Below are positions 24,838 to 34,801 of a stretch of 64,000 bases of DNA, piece after piece. The position numbers and the translations under genes were made by a program. This stretch comes from Telmatactis stephensoni. Taxonomy: Eukaryota > Cnidaria > Anthozoa > Actiniaria > Isophelliidae. Position 1 is the first letter of the stretch. Every line of letters starts with the position of its first letter. The stretch lies in NCBI GenBank assembly GCA_029948255.1, contig JALIZF010001802.1, forward strand, positions 459,001 through 523,000, in the 5' to 3' direction. The notes beneath the pieces are model-generated. The model searched no databases and had not been told where the DNA came from. It saw only the letters and a list, made by a program, of their open reading frames with translations.

Positions 24838-25287
24838 AAAGGTAATCATACGATTTCTCGTTTAATTATATCCATTTTGAAATCACTGGTGATTTCTGCA
24901 ATCTGATTGGTTAAAAAGTGTGCGATTAATTCCTAAATTGCATCCTTTTGCTTCATTAATCGCATCTATTTTTCCAACCAATCACAAAACAGTGTCTTTT
25001 ATTATCAGTGTCTTTTATAAAGTTGAGATTTCAAAATGGATATAATTAAGTGGTAATTAAACTTCGTGTCGTGCAATTTTGGGCCAGAAATCATACTCGT
25101 GATTATCAAACTGCACTCCCGCTACGCGGTCGTGCAGTTTTGTAATCACTTGTATGATTTCGGCCCAAATTGCACTCCACTCAGTTTAATTACCATTATT
25201 AATTTGGAATTAATTCCGGCACGAGTGTGTCAGTTTTTCAAAGAGCTCAAATTGCACGAGCCCGTCGAAATCGTATGATTACCTATA
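24838..25287. mobile_element. ~450-bp TIR element
   Basis: AGGTAATCATACGATTTCTC at the left pairs with CGAAATCGTATGATTACCT at the right. The interior has further inverted motifs (TGCAATTTTGGGCC / GGCCCAAATTGCA). Confidence 0.7.
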
Positions 25288-25381
25288 CAAATTGTTTCAT
25301 GTTTATTATTATTGGGAAATCATATGGCTTTTTCGTGGAATTTGGAATACTCCTCGATCGTGGGATTTAAAAAATCAAATC

Positions 25382-26056
25382 TTTGTCCAAAATAGACGAC
25401 CTGATACGGGCGGAAAATCAAGTTTTACCGTCGGTACAGGTGGTGAAGGTAATTTATATGCAAAGCAATCACATTAATATTCACCAACTTGAATAAAATT
25501 ATAGAACAGTCACACATGATAAATCGGTCACCCTTTGGTATTACGTGCATAAATTATAAGTTCAACAAAGCATCTAGTGTTTGTTAAGTAGCGAATTTGG
25601 TCAGGAATGTAATCATGGAGAGTTCACAAATGTAAACATTTGATCTGGAACGCAACGTACCGAATGACTGCTAGCCGGTCGGTATTATTATTATTTGTTT
25701 TTGTTTTTGTTTTTAAAAACGACGAAATTAAAATGTGAAGGCTCCAATGTGAACTTGTAGCAGTGGCCATGAAGCAGGTTTTGAGCTTGAATTTCTTGTA
25801 TGGTATATGAATTATAATTCATGCACGAACGGTACGGGCCGTACCGCCGGTAAAGATTCAGCGAGCCATGCTTGAACTTATAATTTATGCACGTAACACC
25901 AAAGGGTGACCAATTTATCATATGTGAACAGTTCTATAATTTGATTCAAGTTTGTGAATATTAATGTCATTGCTTTGTATATAAATTACCTTCACCACCT
26001 GTACCGACGGTAAAACTTGATTTACCGCCCGTATCAGGTCGTCTATTTTGGACAAG
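25382..26056. mobile_element. ~675-bp element with ~200-bp inverted arms
   Basis: Left arm TTTGTCCAAAATAGACGACC and right arm GGTCGTCTATTTTGGACAA. The arms run about 200 bp inward (TTGATTTACCGCC / GGTCACCCTTTGG blocks) with several small differences. Its right end touches a duplicated piece of the retinol dehydrogenase first codons at 26057. Confidence 0.85.
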
Positions 26057-26131
26057 TATGGGTGTTGTTGTACTCGTTGTTGCTGTCCCAATATTCCTTT
26101 ACTTTGTAAGACAGTACTTTGCTGGTGGTAC
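26057..26131 (+). pseudogene. partial duplicate of the RDH N-terminal anchor
   Basis: From ATG 26058 the translation (GVVVLVVAVPIFLYFVRQYF and then AGG) mirrors codons 6-28 of the dehydrogenase at 26273. Identity is lost after 26131, and the frame runs into a T-rich tract and a stop. It looks like a 75-bp tandem copy left between the TIR element and the real gene. Confidence 0.75.
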
Positions 26132-26272
26132 TTTTTTTCAAATATTGTGGGTTTTTTTTGTGTGTTTTTTTTTTCTGTATTGAAATTTTAAGTGTCACCC
26201 TGATCACGCAAGGTGTGCAAATCCCCGTTGGGCGGGCTACCTGTGCGTTGGCAAGGATGACTAAGCAAAAAC

Positions 26273-27220
26273 ATGGCAGAGCTTGCTCTCGTGGTGGTTG
26301 TTGTCGTTGCTGTCGCAGTATTCCTTTACTTCGTAAGACAGTACTTTGCTGGTGGTGTTTTTAAGAGTTCAAGAAGACTTGATGGTAAAACTGTTATCAT
26401 TACTGGAGCAAATAGAGGAATTGGCAAGGAAACGGCTGTGGATTTGGCCAAACGAGGAGCTCGTGTTATCATCGGCTGTAGAAATGTGCAAAAAGGAATC
26501 ACCGCTTTGAAAGAGATTCAAGAACGATCCAACAGTCAACAAGTTTACCTTGAGCAGCTGGACCTGGCCTCTTTCAAGTCCATTCGTGAATTTGCTGAAA
26601 GAATCAAGAAGAACGAGCCCAAGTTGCACATTTTGATCAACAATGCTGGTACCGTTTGTCGGTCTTTCTCGAAGACTGAAGATGGTTTTGAAACCCAGTT
26701 TGGTGTGAATCACTTGGGTCATTTCCTCCTGACTAACTTGCTTCTTGATCTGATAAAACGATCTGCTCCAAGTCGTATTGTCAACTTGTCATCCGGGGCA
26801 CACAGACGTGCAAAGGGAATCAATTTTGAAGACATCAATAACGAAAATAATTATCATATGTATAAATGTTATTGTCAAACCAAGTTGGCCAATGTGCTGT
26901 TTACAAGAGAGCTGGCAAAGAGACTGGAGGGAACAGGGGTTACTACTTATGTACTTCATCCCGGTGCTGTAGACACAGAGATTTTTGAACCTTGTCCATG
27001 GATTGTAACCACTGTGATAAGAATAATTGCACCTCTCTTTATGAAAACCCCTTGGCAAGGTGCACAGACCTCGTTATACTGTGCTGTGTCTGAGGAACTA
27101 GAGGGAGTAACTGGCAGGTACTATGTTGACTGTGCTGAGGCTCAATCGTCACCTTACACAAAGGATGATCAAGCTGCCAAGAAACTTTGGGATGTCAGTT
27201 CTGAGTATGTAGGACTTTAG
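26273..27220 (+). CDS. retinol dehydrogenase-like short-chain dehydrogenase (RDH11-14 type)
   Basis: A single-exon frame of 315 residues with no interruption. Residues 4-21 form a hydrophobic N-terminal anchor. The NAD(P)-binding motif TGANRGIG is at 44-51, followed by a NNAG strand, the NLSS serine region and a YCQTK match to the catalytic YxxxK. After it come LHPGAVDTE and the GAQTSLYCAVSEELEGVTG region typical of RDH11/12/13/14. Members reduce or oxidise retinoids, steroids or lipid aldehydes at the endoplasmic reticulum or mitochondrial membranes, and the substrate cannot be told from sequence. A polyadenylation signal lies at 27326-27331 and another at 27764-27769. A partial copy of its first codons lies 215 bases upstream. 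Being intronless among intron-rich neighbours, it may have arisen by retroposition. Confidence 0.93.
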   Translation: MAELALVVVVVVAVAVFLYFVRQYFAGGVFKSSRRLDGKTVIITGANRGIGKETAVDLAKRGARVIIGCRNVQKGITALKEIQERSNSQQVYLEQLDLASFKSIREFAERIKKNEPKLHILINNAGTVCRSFSKTEDGFETQFGVNHLGHFLLTNLLLDLIKRSAPSRIVNLSSGAHRRAKGINFEDINNENNYHMYKCYCQTKLANVLFTRELAKRLEGTGVTTYVLHPGAVDTEIFEPCPWIVTTVIRIIAPLFMKTPWQGAQTSLYCAVSEELEGVTGRYYVDCAEAQSSPYTKDDQAAKKLWDVSSEYVGL

Positions 27221-27325
27221 AAACTGATTTACTCTGGTTGTCCTTTGCATGACTAAACACTGACCTGTTGCGTGACATTGGCTTCTTACTTAAGCATGAC
27301 AAATTTTAGGGAATAGAGTGATTTC

Positions 27326-27331
27326 AATAAA
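27326..27331 (+). promoter_or_regulatory. polyadenylation signal AATAAA
   Basis: AATAAA about 105 bases after the dehydrogenase stop. An alternative lies at 27764-27769. Confidence 0.6.
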
Positions 27332-28183
27332 CCTGGGCACTACTAATCAAGCAAATACACATTATTAGATGCTAAATGTTTTGTCTCCTTTTTTTCCTTT
27401 GCATCCAGTAAATAACACTAAAAGTTAACTAGTTGAGGTTTAATGAAATCACTCTAAGTAGCTTGTCACAATATTGTTTGAATGAAAACTGTCACTTTTT
27501 CTTCAATGAAAAATTCTTGAATTCTTTGTCCCTTTTCTACGCTGTTTCTAGCCCTGATTATAACTCAAAAAGACTATATTGTAGCATCATACTGGCAACT
27601 GTACAAACAGGAGAAGAGTGTTGTTGTAGAAAGTTTATGTCGGGTAGCCTATATGTGTTAACTAAATACTGTCACTCTTGTGCACAAGTACAATATGTAT
27701 TCATTAGAATCAATTTTGTAGCCAGTACATATATCTGCAGTGATATGATAAACTTTGCAGATCAATAAATTTAGATTTTGATAGATTTCGTACACATGCA
27801 GTACAAGTAGCATTTTAAGGTGACTCTATATCAGCTATATAGTTTTTTATTGACAATGCAGTTCCGTTGTTCACTCCACAAAATGAGTAACTTACTCTTG
27901 ACCAACCAAAACGGTTGTTACACAAGTTATTGGACTTGAATCAGTTTTTATTTTTGTATATTTCACTTTGATTTGTGTTTCCATAGCAATATTTTTCTAA
28001 AATATCTAATGAACTTGAGCAGCTCTAGACATTATAGACAGAAATCATTGAATCAAATAAATAAGTCGAATTGAAGTTCATTTTGGGTATTAAAACTGAT
28101 AAAAACAATAGTTCTACAAGTGGCCGATTCACGAACAAAAGTTCCCGGGGGTTCCCTTTGGGCTTTGGTCACCCCTTCTGCCA

Positions 28184-28201
28184 CCCCCCCCCCCCCCCCC
28201 C
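28184..28201. repeat. 18-base C homopolymer
   Basis: An uninterrupted C-run in intergenic DNA, so base-call length is doubtful. Confidence 0.9.
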
Positions 28202-28357
28202 AAATACCCGAAACTTTAGAACACAATAATATTTACCTCATATACAGCCATATTGCGATTAGGTCGGTGGTTTCTTGGTCATAGTTTTCCATGTTCCACG
28301 TACCACTATTTTTATTTTCCCATTAAGTCTTTAGTTAATTCAGTTCTGAATATTTAA

Positions 28358-29194
28358 GGTAGTTCGGGACTCATGAATTTTTACGATAAACTTGCCTTCA
28401 AAATTCCTACAAAGAAAGAGGGGCATAGGAGGAAATAAAATGTAAAATAAAAATGGGGGGTCACCGAGGTCACTCTTGAGATATGAGGGGGGAGATGTGG
28501 GGTGTTTGGTGATCTTTTTACGAAAAATGGCCTCGCGATGTCTGGTCAAATTATAAGAATTCTGTAACAACCAAATGTATTCAAAAGCAAGCAAAATGAT
28601 AGCCTGGGATGCAGAAAAACACTTGGAACTAAGTTGTTGCCGAACAATTTGCAAAGAACCGAAATATCAACAATAATATGCGAAAAATGGCCTTCCAGAA
28701 TACACGTTTTTGGAGGATCAGACAGAAAAATTATAAATTTACTCAAAATCGAAACGATAGAAGTATTCTTTTTTTTCTTTATACGAAAAGTTTATAAAAT
28801 TATGAGCATAAATTATTCATAAAATCAGGGGGTCACCGTATTGTTTAAAGAGTTAGAGAAGAACAAAGGGTAAAAATCTTCGAAAACGAACACAAAAAAA
28901 TCAGCCATTTTAGCGTTGTTCTCTGCTCCTTTTCGACTCATAAGAATTCGCTAAATTTTATAGTTCGAACTTTTTCTCCTACTTTACACGGTGCACAACA
29001 TGTTTTGATAAATTTGTTTGCAGAATCTGGTCGATAAAGTACTATTTTTCTTCACCAAAAAACGAATTTCTTCGGTTTTCAATCGCTGACTCACTAGTGC
29101 CCAGACTTCCCACGGACAAGCAAATGTTCTTTAATAAAAGTGCGCGCGCTCGAATGCGCGCGGAGATGCGCAGTAGCAAGGGTCCCGAACTACC
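28358..29194. mobile_element. 837-bp TIR element flanked by TTAA
   Basis: GGTAGTTCGGGAC at the left and GTCCCGAACTACC at the right, each bordered by TTAA (28354-28357 and 29195-29198). A TTAA duplication is the hallmark of piggyBac-type transposition, though the TIR starts GG and not the usual CC. The interior shows GTCACCG and AAAATGGCCT motifs twice and no transposase, so it would be non-autonomous. Confidence 0.7.
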
Positions 29195-29825
29195 TTAAGA
29201 CTATTTCTTTTGTATTTTGTTCCGGAATAGTTGTTCGGTTGCCTCGCAACGGGGTTTTCCCAGTATTTCATTTGTTACTCGGACGAATTAACCAGAATAT
29301 TTGATTTGTTGCACCGGAAAGAATTTCTTTTGTTCTTATCACTATAAAAGATATTAGCGACTGTCGATCTTGTAATGAAAAATATTTTGTAGATTAAAGT
29401 TTTTCATTGGTTTGAATCTTAACTCACATTCTTGCAGTTGACCTGAATACAGTACACAACTAGTACTTACCAATTATAAAATCCTCTAGTTAACCTAGCA
29501 GCCTTTCTGTGTAGTTGTTTTTTGATGAGTTGTGTGCATATAATGTGATCTACAATGATGAGTTTCACAACTATTTCGTTGTTGTTGAGGTGCTTAACAA
29601 TTTCATTGCTTAAACTCTCCTCTTCATCTTCCCACTATAATAAACCCGGAATTCGAAACTTTTAAGTGTTGTAAAAAAACGTAGCACAAAGTAAAACCAA
29701 ACTAAATTTATAACCTACATTTTTTTCCCTTTTTGGCCAAAGGCGATGAAGTAACTCTTCCTTTTTCGATACATTGACGCAAAAGCAGTGAAGACCTAAA
29801 GTGCTTGAAAACTCAATTGCTGGGG

Positions 29826-29962
29826 TGCATGTGACGTCACGGCAGCCATCTTGGTTGACCTTCAACAAAAGATTTCTCATTAGCGTTTATTGTTTGGTCA
29901 TCCAACATGGCTACCGCTTCATTGTCTTTGGATTCCCAAAGGTATGGATGAAACCCAGCAAT
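29826..29962. repeat. TGACGTCA...CAGCCATCTTGG module, copy 3
   Basis: GTGACGTCACGGCAGCCATC through CATCCAACATGGCTACCGCT to GGATGAAACCCAGCAATA, as at 16929-17062 and 17410-17548. Confidence 0.8.
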
Positions 29963-30353
29963 AGCAATTGATGATTATTTAAATTAGTGGTGTTTTATGA
30001 TGAGTGGGAATACCAGAAAGAGAATATCTATCTATGCCTATCTTTTTCCTTTTAATCATATACTTTATTTATTTAATAAGCGATTAGAGGCATCAACAAT
30101 TCTATTTTTTATTTTGAAATCATTTGTGCATTAGTAAGAGTATAGACGGGAGCAAAATGGATATTATTTGTTGGATATATATTAAACAAATGTTTCAACC
30201 AATCAGAGCGCGCGTAATATTCTTTGACGTCAATCGTGCGTCTTTATTTTACTCGTAAACCGTTCTCGACCAATCAGAACACACGTGATATACCAATTAT
30301 TAAATAAACTATTGTAGGATGTAAAATACAGCCAAGGAATAATACAATACAAT

Positions 30354-30551
30354 ACAGTAGAAATAGAAAACGAGGCAGCGTGCTATGTTGAGTTATAGAA
30401 GCACGCGGGAATTGTAAGAAGACGAGAGAAGAGTTAGGAGAAGCACGAGGCGTAGCCGAGTGCTTCTCAACCCTTCACGAGTCTTCTTACAATTCCCAAG
30501 TGCTTCTATAACTCAACATAGCACTGCTGCCGAGTTTTCTATTTCTTTTAT
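30354..30551. mobile_element. ~195-bp hairpin element
   Basis: AGAAATAGAAAACGAGGCAG at the left and CTGCCGAGTTTTCTATTTCT at the right start arms of about 65 bp that also share TGCTATGTTGAGTTATAGAA and GGGAATTGTAAGAAGAC. Confidence 0.8.
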
Positions 30552-30851
30552 AAAATACAATTATTGAAGTTTTCTTTTCTTTTTTCGTTGGAGAAAGTTT
30601 GAAAATGTGCGCGCGTGCTGTGTGTTCTCATAGAGAATGCGCGACACGCGTCCTTTGGCCAATCAGAGCGCGCGTCATATCGTAGTTATTTTATAATAGG
30701 ATATAAACAAATACAACTTTAAAATATAACGTTCTCTAGCCCTCTCGCAAGGACTAAACCTACTGAAAAATCTAAGATATTTACAATCTTTGAATGATCT
30801 AGTTTTATGAAAGAAAGAAAAAAGTCAAACACAATTACAATTGTCTTTAAT

Positions 30852-31309
30852 TTACTGCTCTTCACTGTTGTATGCAGCAATATCAGGAATAATCTCATAT
30901 CTATCATCATGCATTTGAGCGATAGGTTGCAATGGTATGTCCAGGATATCGACGTTTTCTCGAAAGATCTTCGTTAAAAAGAACTCGCCCATCATGTATC
31001 TGAGAGCAATCAATGTCAGACGAAGGAACAACAAGAATGTAGCATTGACACAGACAGTTTCACTGGAATGTGCCGTGGTGGAATTGTACTGGTTTTTATC
31101 TTGGTGATGTTTGGAGCAGGTTGGAACTGAGACGAGTTTGTAAGCAGCTGCCATAGTCTCCATCGCATACAGAATATAGCTTTCAAAAGCATAGCTAAGC
31201 AAAGTTACCTTATAGACAATGCCAGCCATATTCCACCGTGAACCTGTATTCTTGACAAACTTTGGGATGAAGTTTAAAGTAAACATCAAGGCAATATTCA
31301 AAACGTCGA
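30852..31309 (-). CDS. terminal exon of an unidentified membrane protein
   Basis: On the minus strand a good acceptor (AACTTTAG at about 31310) opens a frame running to the TAA at 30852-30854, about 150 residues. It holds hydrophobic stretches near VLNIALMFTLNFIPKFV, GIVYKVTLLSYAFESYILYA and NATFLLFLRLTLIALRYMM. Between the second and third is a Cys-containing loop with an NST site, and the third starts with an NAT sequon. The tail is acidic and probably cytoplasmic. I recognise no family, and upstream exons should lie above 31310 but I could not find them. Codon content looks coding and not repeat-like. It could be a stand-alone relic. Confidence 0.45.
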
Positions 31310-31421
31310 CTAAAGTTTACAGTGATCAAATGGAGAGCGATTTTTTCCAAATAATTGTGAACAAAACACCAAAACGTGACACGGGAACCAAATCTCTGGC
31401 ACCCTGGGTAACCAAGCAAAT

Positions 31422-31555
31422 CAGCCTGCGTTGCCCGCTATCAAGGGAAAGGGAGGGAGGGGAGGGGAATTCAAAGGATGGGAAGGGAAAGGAAAGGGGA
31501 GGGAAGGGGGACTGGGGAGGAGAGGAGGGAAAGGAGAACCCTCTTTCCATCTTCA
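31422..31555. repeat. purine-rich GGGAGGGG tract
   Basis: Starts at AGCCTGCGTTGCCCGCTATC, like the AGCCTGC-ended elements, then GGGAAAGGGAGGGAGGGGAG-type repeats. Long poly-C (31617-31635) and G-rich (31700-31736) tracts follow. Confidence 0.6.
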
Positions 31556-31867
31556 AAGATTTTCCTGTTTTGGAAGAAATGCGTGCGTCACCTCACATTT
31601 GGAGCCAAAATCACCCCTCCCCCCCCCCCCCCCACCCAACACAATGTTGATCATTTGGGGGCCCAGATGCTTCCGTCAGCCTGCAACATTGATCCAGGGG
31701 GTAGGGGGGGGGGGGTGGGGGGGTGGGGGGGGTGGGGACAAAGCGTACAGTATCGTAGTGGGAATCGCTTCTCTTTGAAATGGACATGACAATAATGCCA
31801 CTTTTTTCTTAACATTTATGTCCAAGATTGTAGAAAATATAGAAAAATAGAGAAAAATAGAGAAAAA

Positions 31868-32078
31868 TGAATAAATATATGAATGACTGAATAAATAAAT
31901 AAATAAATAAATAAATGAATGAATGAATGAATGAATGAATGAATGAATGAATGAATGAATAAATAAATAAATAAACAAATAAATAACTAATAAATAAATA
32001 ACTAAATAAATAACTAAATAAATAATAAATAAATAAATAAATAAATAATTATATAAATAAATAAATAAATAAATAATT
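31868..32078. repeat. (AATA)n/(AATG)n tetranucleotide array
   Basis: About 210 bases of AAAT/GAAT units with ACTA variants. The minus-strand Ile/Leu/Phe/Tyr open frame over it is an artefact. Confidence 0.95.
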
Positions 32079-32249
32079 AAAATGAAATTAACAAAATAAA
32101 GAGAATTAATAAAATCTAAGACACCCATGCATGTAGATAATCACCTTGACAGTATGATATAGTGTTCTTCTTAAGCATACCATGTATTCCATGCGCAATC
32201 AATTACTATTTGAATGCACTCGAACGAATTCCACTTATGCTCCTTTAAC

Positions 32250-32467
32250 AATAGTCCCCTTGACAGTTCTCTACGCCATCTTGAAAGGTAGCCGTGCCTT
32301 TGCATCGAGGCGAGACGAACGGTGAGCTTGCAATGATAGAGACCTGTGAATAATTGTCCTAGGCGTTAAAAAGGTATCTATCATTGCACGCTCACCGTTC
32401 GTCTCGCTTCGATGCAAAGGCACGGCTACCTTTCAAGATGGCGCAGGGAACTGTGAAGGGGACTATT
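32250..32467. mobile_element. hairpin element with ~95-bp arms
   Basis: AATAGTCCCCTTGACAGTTC at the left and CTGTGAAGGGGACTATT at the right. The arms continue through CTTTGCATCG and CGAACGGTGAG and enclose a loop of about 30 bp. Confidence 0.85.
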
Positions 32468-32777
32468 CCTATGAAAAAATCTAATGATACGAGGGTACTG
32501 TCACGTACTATAAGGTTGTCTGTTCTAAATGCTGAGCAGTTAACAATTTAACGAGATGTTTTTGTTGATGATGCAACGTTGCTACACTAGTTCATATTTT
32601 AGTCAGGGACTTAATGCCCTTATTGTCCTACTGAATGCATTTCGTGAGAGAAGACAAGGGCAAGCTAGTGCATCAACTGATTTACTGAATCTGCGTATGT
32701 CACTTCCGTTTCTGCTTCTGTCGCTCGTGAAAACCAGGTTTTTAGTAATTGGTTGTTGTCTATGACCCGATTTCCAG

Positions 32778-33963
32778 GAATGTGATACGTATGGGTATGT
32801 CGGTTATCTAAAGTTGGTAGAAATATTTGATGCTCAAACGAAAGATATATTTGGAGAGAATCATCTTGACAAGAAAGTTCTTGATGCAGGCTAAGGAACC
32901 GGAGTACTGCCAGAACCATTGAAAAACTACGGGTACAAGAATATCGATGCAGTTGACATTTCCCAGGAAATGCTGCCGGACATTGCACGTGAAAAGAACC
33001 TGTACAAGAAGCTTATCCGGTCAATTACTGATGAAAAAATTGACGAGATTAGATTAAGGACGGTTATTAACTGGACATATCAAACCCAACGGTTTAAGTG
33101 AGATTCTAAGAGTTGTGAAACCAGGTATAAACCAGAGGGGTTTTGCAGGTTTGCAGGTTCAACAGACAGTAGCCAGGATGCCAGGCGGAAAAATGATATG
33201 GGTCTTTGTTAATTGTGTTCCAAGATGTATTGTTTTCCGAGTTCGAGTTCTTTGTCTTGGAGGGTATTGTTTCGTTCAAATTTCTTTGTTCTCGGCTATT
33301 GTTTTATTGTCTGATCATGCCTCAGGTGCCCTACAACACCAAGAAAGAGCCGGAAAAATAATTGAAAATTAATTTGGTTCTGCCATCCATCATGGTGGCT
33401 GGCATGGTGCATGATCCTGCAAAGTATTTCTTGAAGTAAAACCTCATGCATGCATTACATTCAATGGTTCCCTAACTGTATTACCTTACATCGAGGCTAA
33501 CGCCGACCGCCATTGATACAGACCTTCTTCCTTTGGACATGTAAATCAGTATTATTATAACCACCTCGGCTTTGAGTAAAACCCGTGGAAATCGAAGGTA
33601 TTTGTTTTGTTCATTTTCAACTCCCTGGTTCTTTGTGTACATTTCTTGCCTTTTCACTGGCTGTTACCAAACTCCAGAGAATAAATACAACGTACGCGCG
33701 CGAGGTCGAGGCTGCTGTTGGGCAAGATATATTTGTAAAATGGTCTACTCAAAAACATTCCTTAAAGTATCTTTGATTATTTTGCTAATTTAGGTGGATT
33801 GGAGTGTTTCTCGATGAGAGTCGATGTCCATGATGGAAAAGGTTTTGGTTACGAAGAAAAATGGATGAACTCTCTGCAGCTGGAGCTTGGGAAATTGTCG
33901 AGAAAACAGAAACACCCATCATCATATCAAACATGTTTTGTATTTGTCTACAAGCGTCTTTGA
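32778..33963 (+). pseudogene. METTL27-like methyltransferase pseudogene
   Basis: Two blocks are recognisable: 32778-33124 and 33794-33963, joined by a GT-AG intron. The first reads GYVGYLKLVEIFDAQTKDIF and then VLDAG-stop-GTG, where the stop at 32892-32894 sits inside SAM-binding motif I (D-x-G-x-G-T-G). It continues YGYKNIDAVDISQEML and, after a frameshift near 33080-33088, SEILRVVKPG. The second block has GGLECFSM...GFGYEEK, then a frameshift, MDELSAAGAWEIVEKTE, another frameshift, and the family ending FVFVYKRL with stop at 33961. This matches the Williams-Beuren-region METTL27 family of putative SAM-dependent methyltransferases. An in-frame stop in the cofactor motif plus at least three frameshifts argue for real decay. 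No 5' exon was found. Confidence 0.8.
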
Positions 33964-34394
33964 TTGAATAAGTGATTTCTTAAGTAAAGCTGGCTTAAAG
34001 CCCCTATCACTTCAAACTCAGTTCTTGTTGGAGAGCACAGTGAAGATCTTTTATCCTGTTTTTCCTGGACCCATATTTTCTGAGATATCAAGGTATCAAA
34101 TTTCAAAATACAAATGTGATGACGTAAAAGGAGTCAACACTGCCAACTTCTCATGGCTTTTACAAAAAGAGGTCTTCAGTTTCTGCTAAATAGAATTTCA
34201 CCGTTTTTTGATCAAAGTAGTACTTAAATTCTAGCTGAGGAAACTACCGATGCTAAATATTAACTAAAAATTAACTAAATATTGATTTAGTTAATACTTG
34301 TAATTATCTTTCTGAAAGGAATTTAGTTCACATCTGTCTTTCTGTTAGTGTAGTTGATCATAGTTAAAAAAACCCAACAACAATAAAAATAAAA

Positions 34395-34430
34395 AAACCC
34401 AACAACAACAACAACAACAACAACAACAAA
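34395..34430. repeat. (AAC)n microsatellite
   Basis: About ten AAC units upstream of OPLAH. Confidence 0.85.
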
Positions 34431-34801
34431 ACCGGAAGTGTTTTTTTAATTTTGGTTTGTTTTTTGTTTTGTTTTGTCCGTCAGATCTTTAGCTTGCTTG
34501 AAACTCGATTTCACAGTTTTCTCTTGCTTTTCTAGTTCTTCATAATAATAAGATTCACTCTTGAATGGCTCCATATTATTTGTTTCTGTAAAGCAATTTT
34601 ATCATGAATGCACCAAATGAAAATATTCAGTTCGCACTTCTTTGTCCGGTTTTCAAATTTTACTCGGAATCACTTTTGCAGTGACTTGCGGCGGGGATCA
34701 CTTTTGTGGCTGGAAACGTAGCCTCTCCTCAAGTAACTCTTTGGGCTTCCTGTGGTAAACAAAGTCACGCAAGACGGACTCCAAAGCCGAAGGTGGTCAA
34801 G

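Larger units (their letters stand above)
29200..30850. other. intergenic, repeats only
   Basis: Contains the third copy of the TGACGTCA...GCCATCTTGG module (29826-29962), the hairpin at 30354-30551 and three CCAATCAGA(G/A)C motifs (about 30200, 30270 and 30658). No gene recognised. Confidence 0.6.

Noticed and set aside
31676..32128. 150-codon Ile/Leu/Phe/Tyr-rich minus-strand frame
   Set aside because: Translation of the tetranucleotide repeat array.
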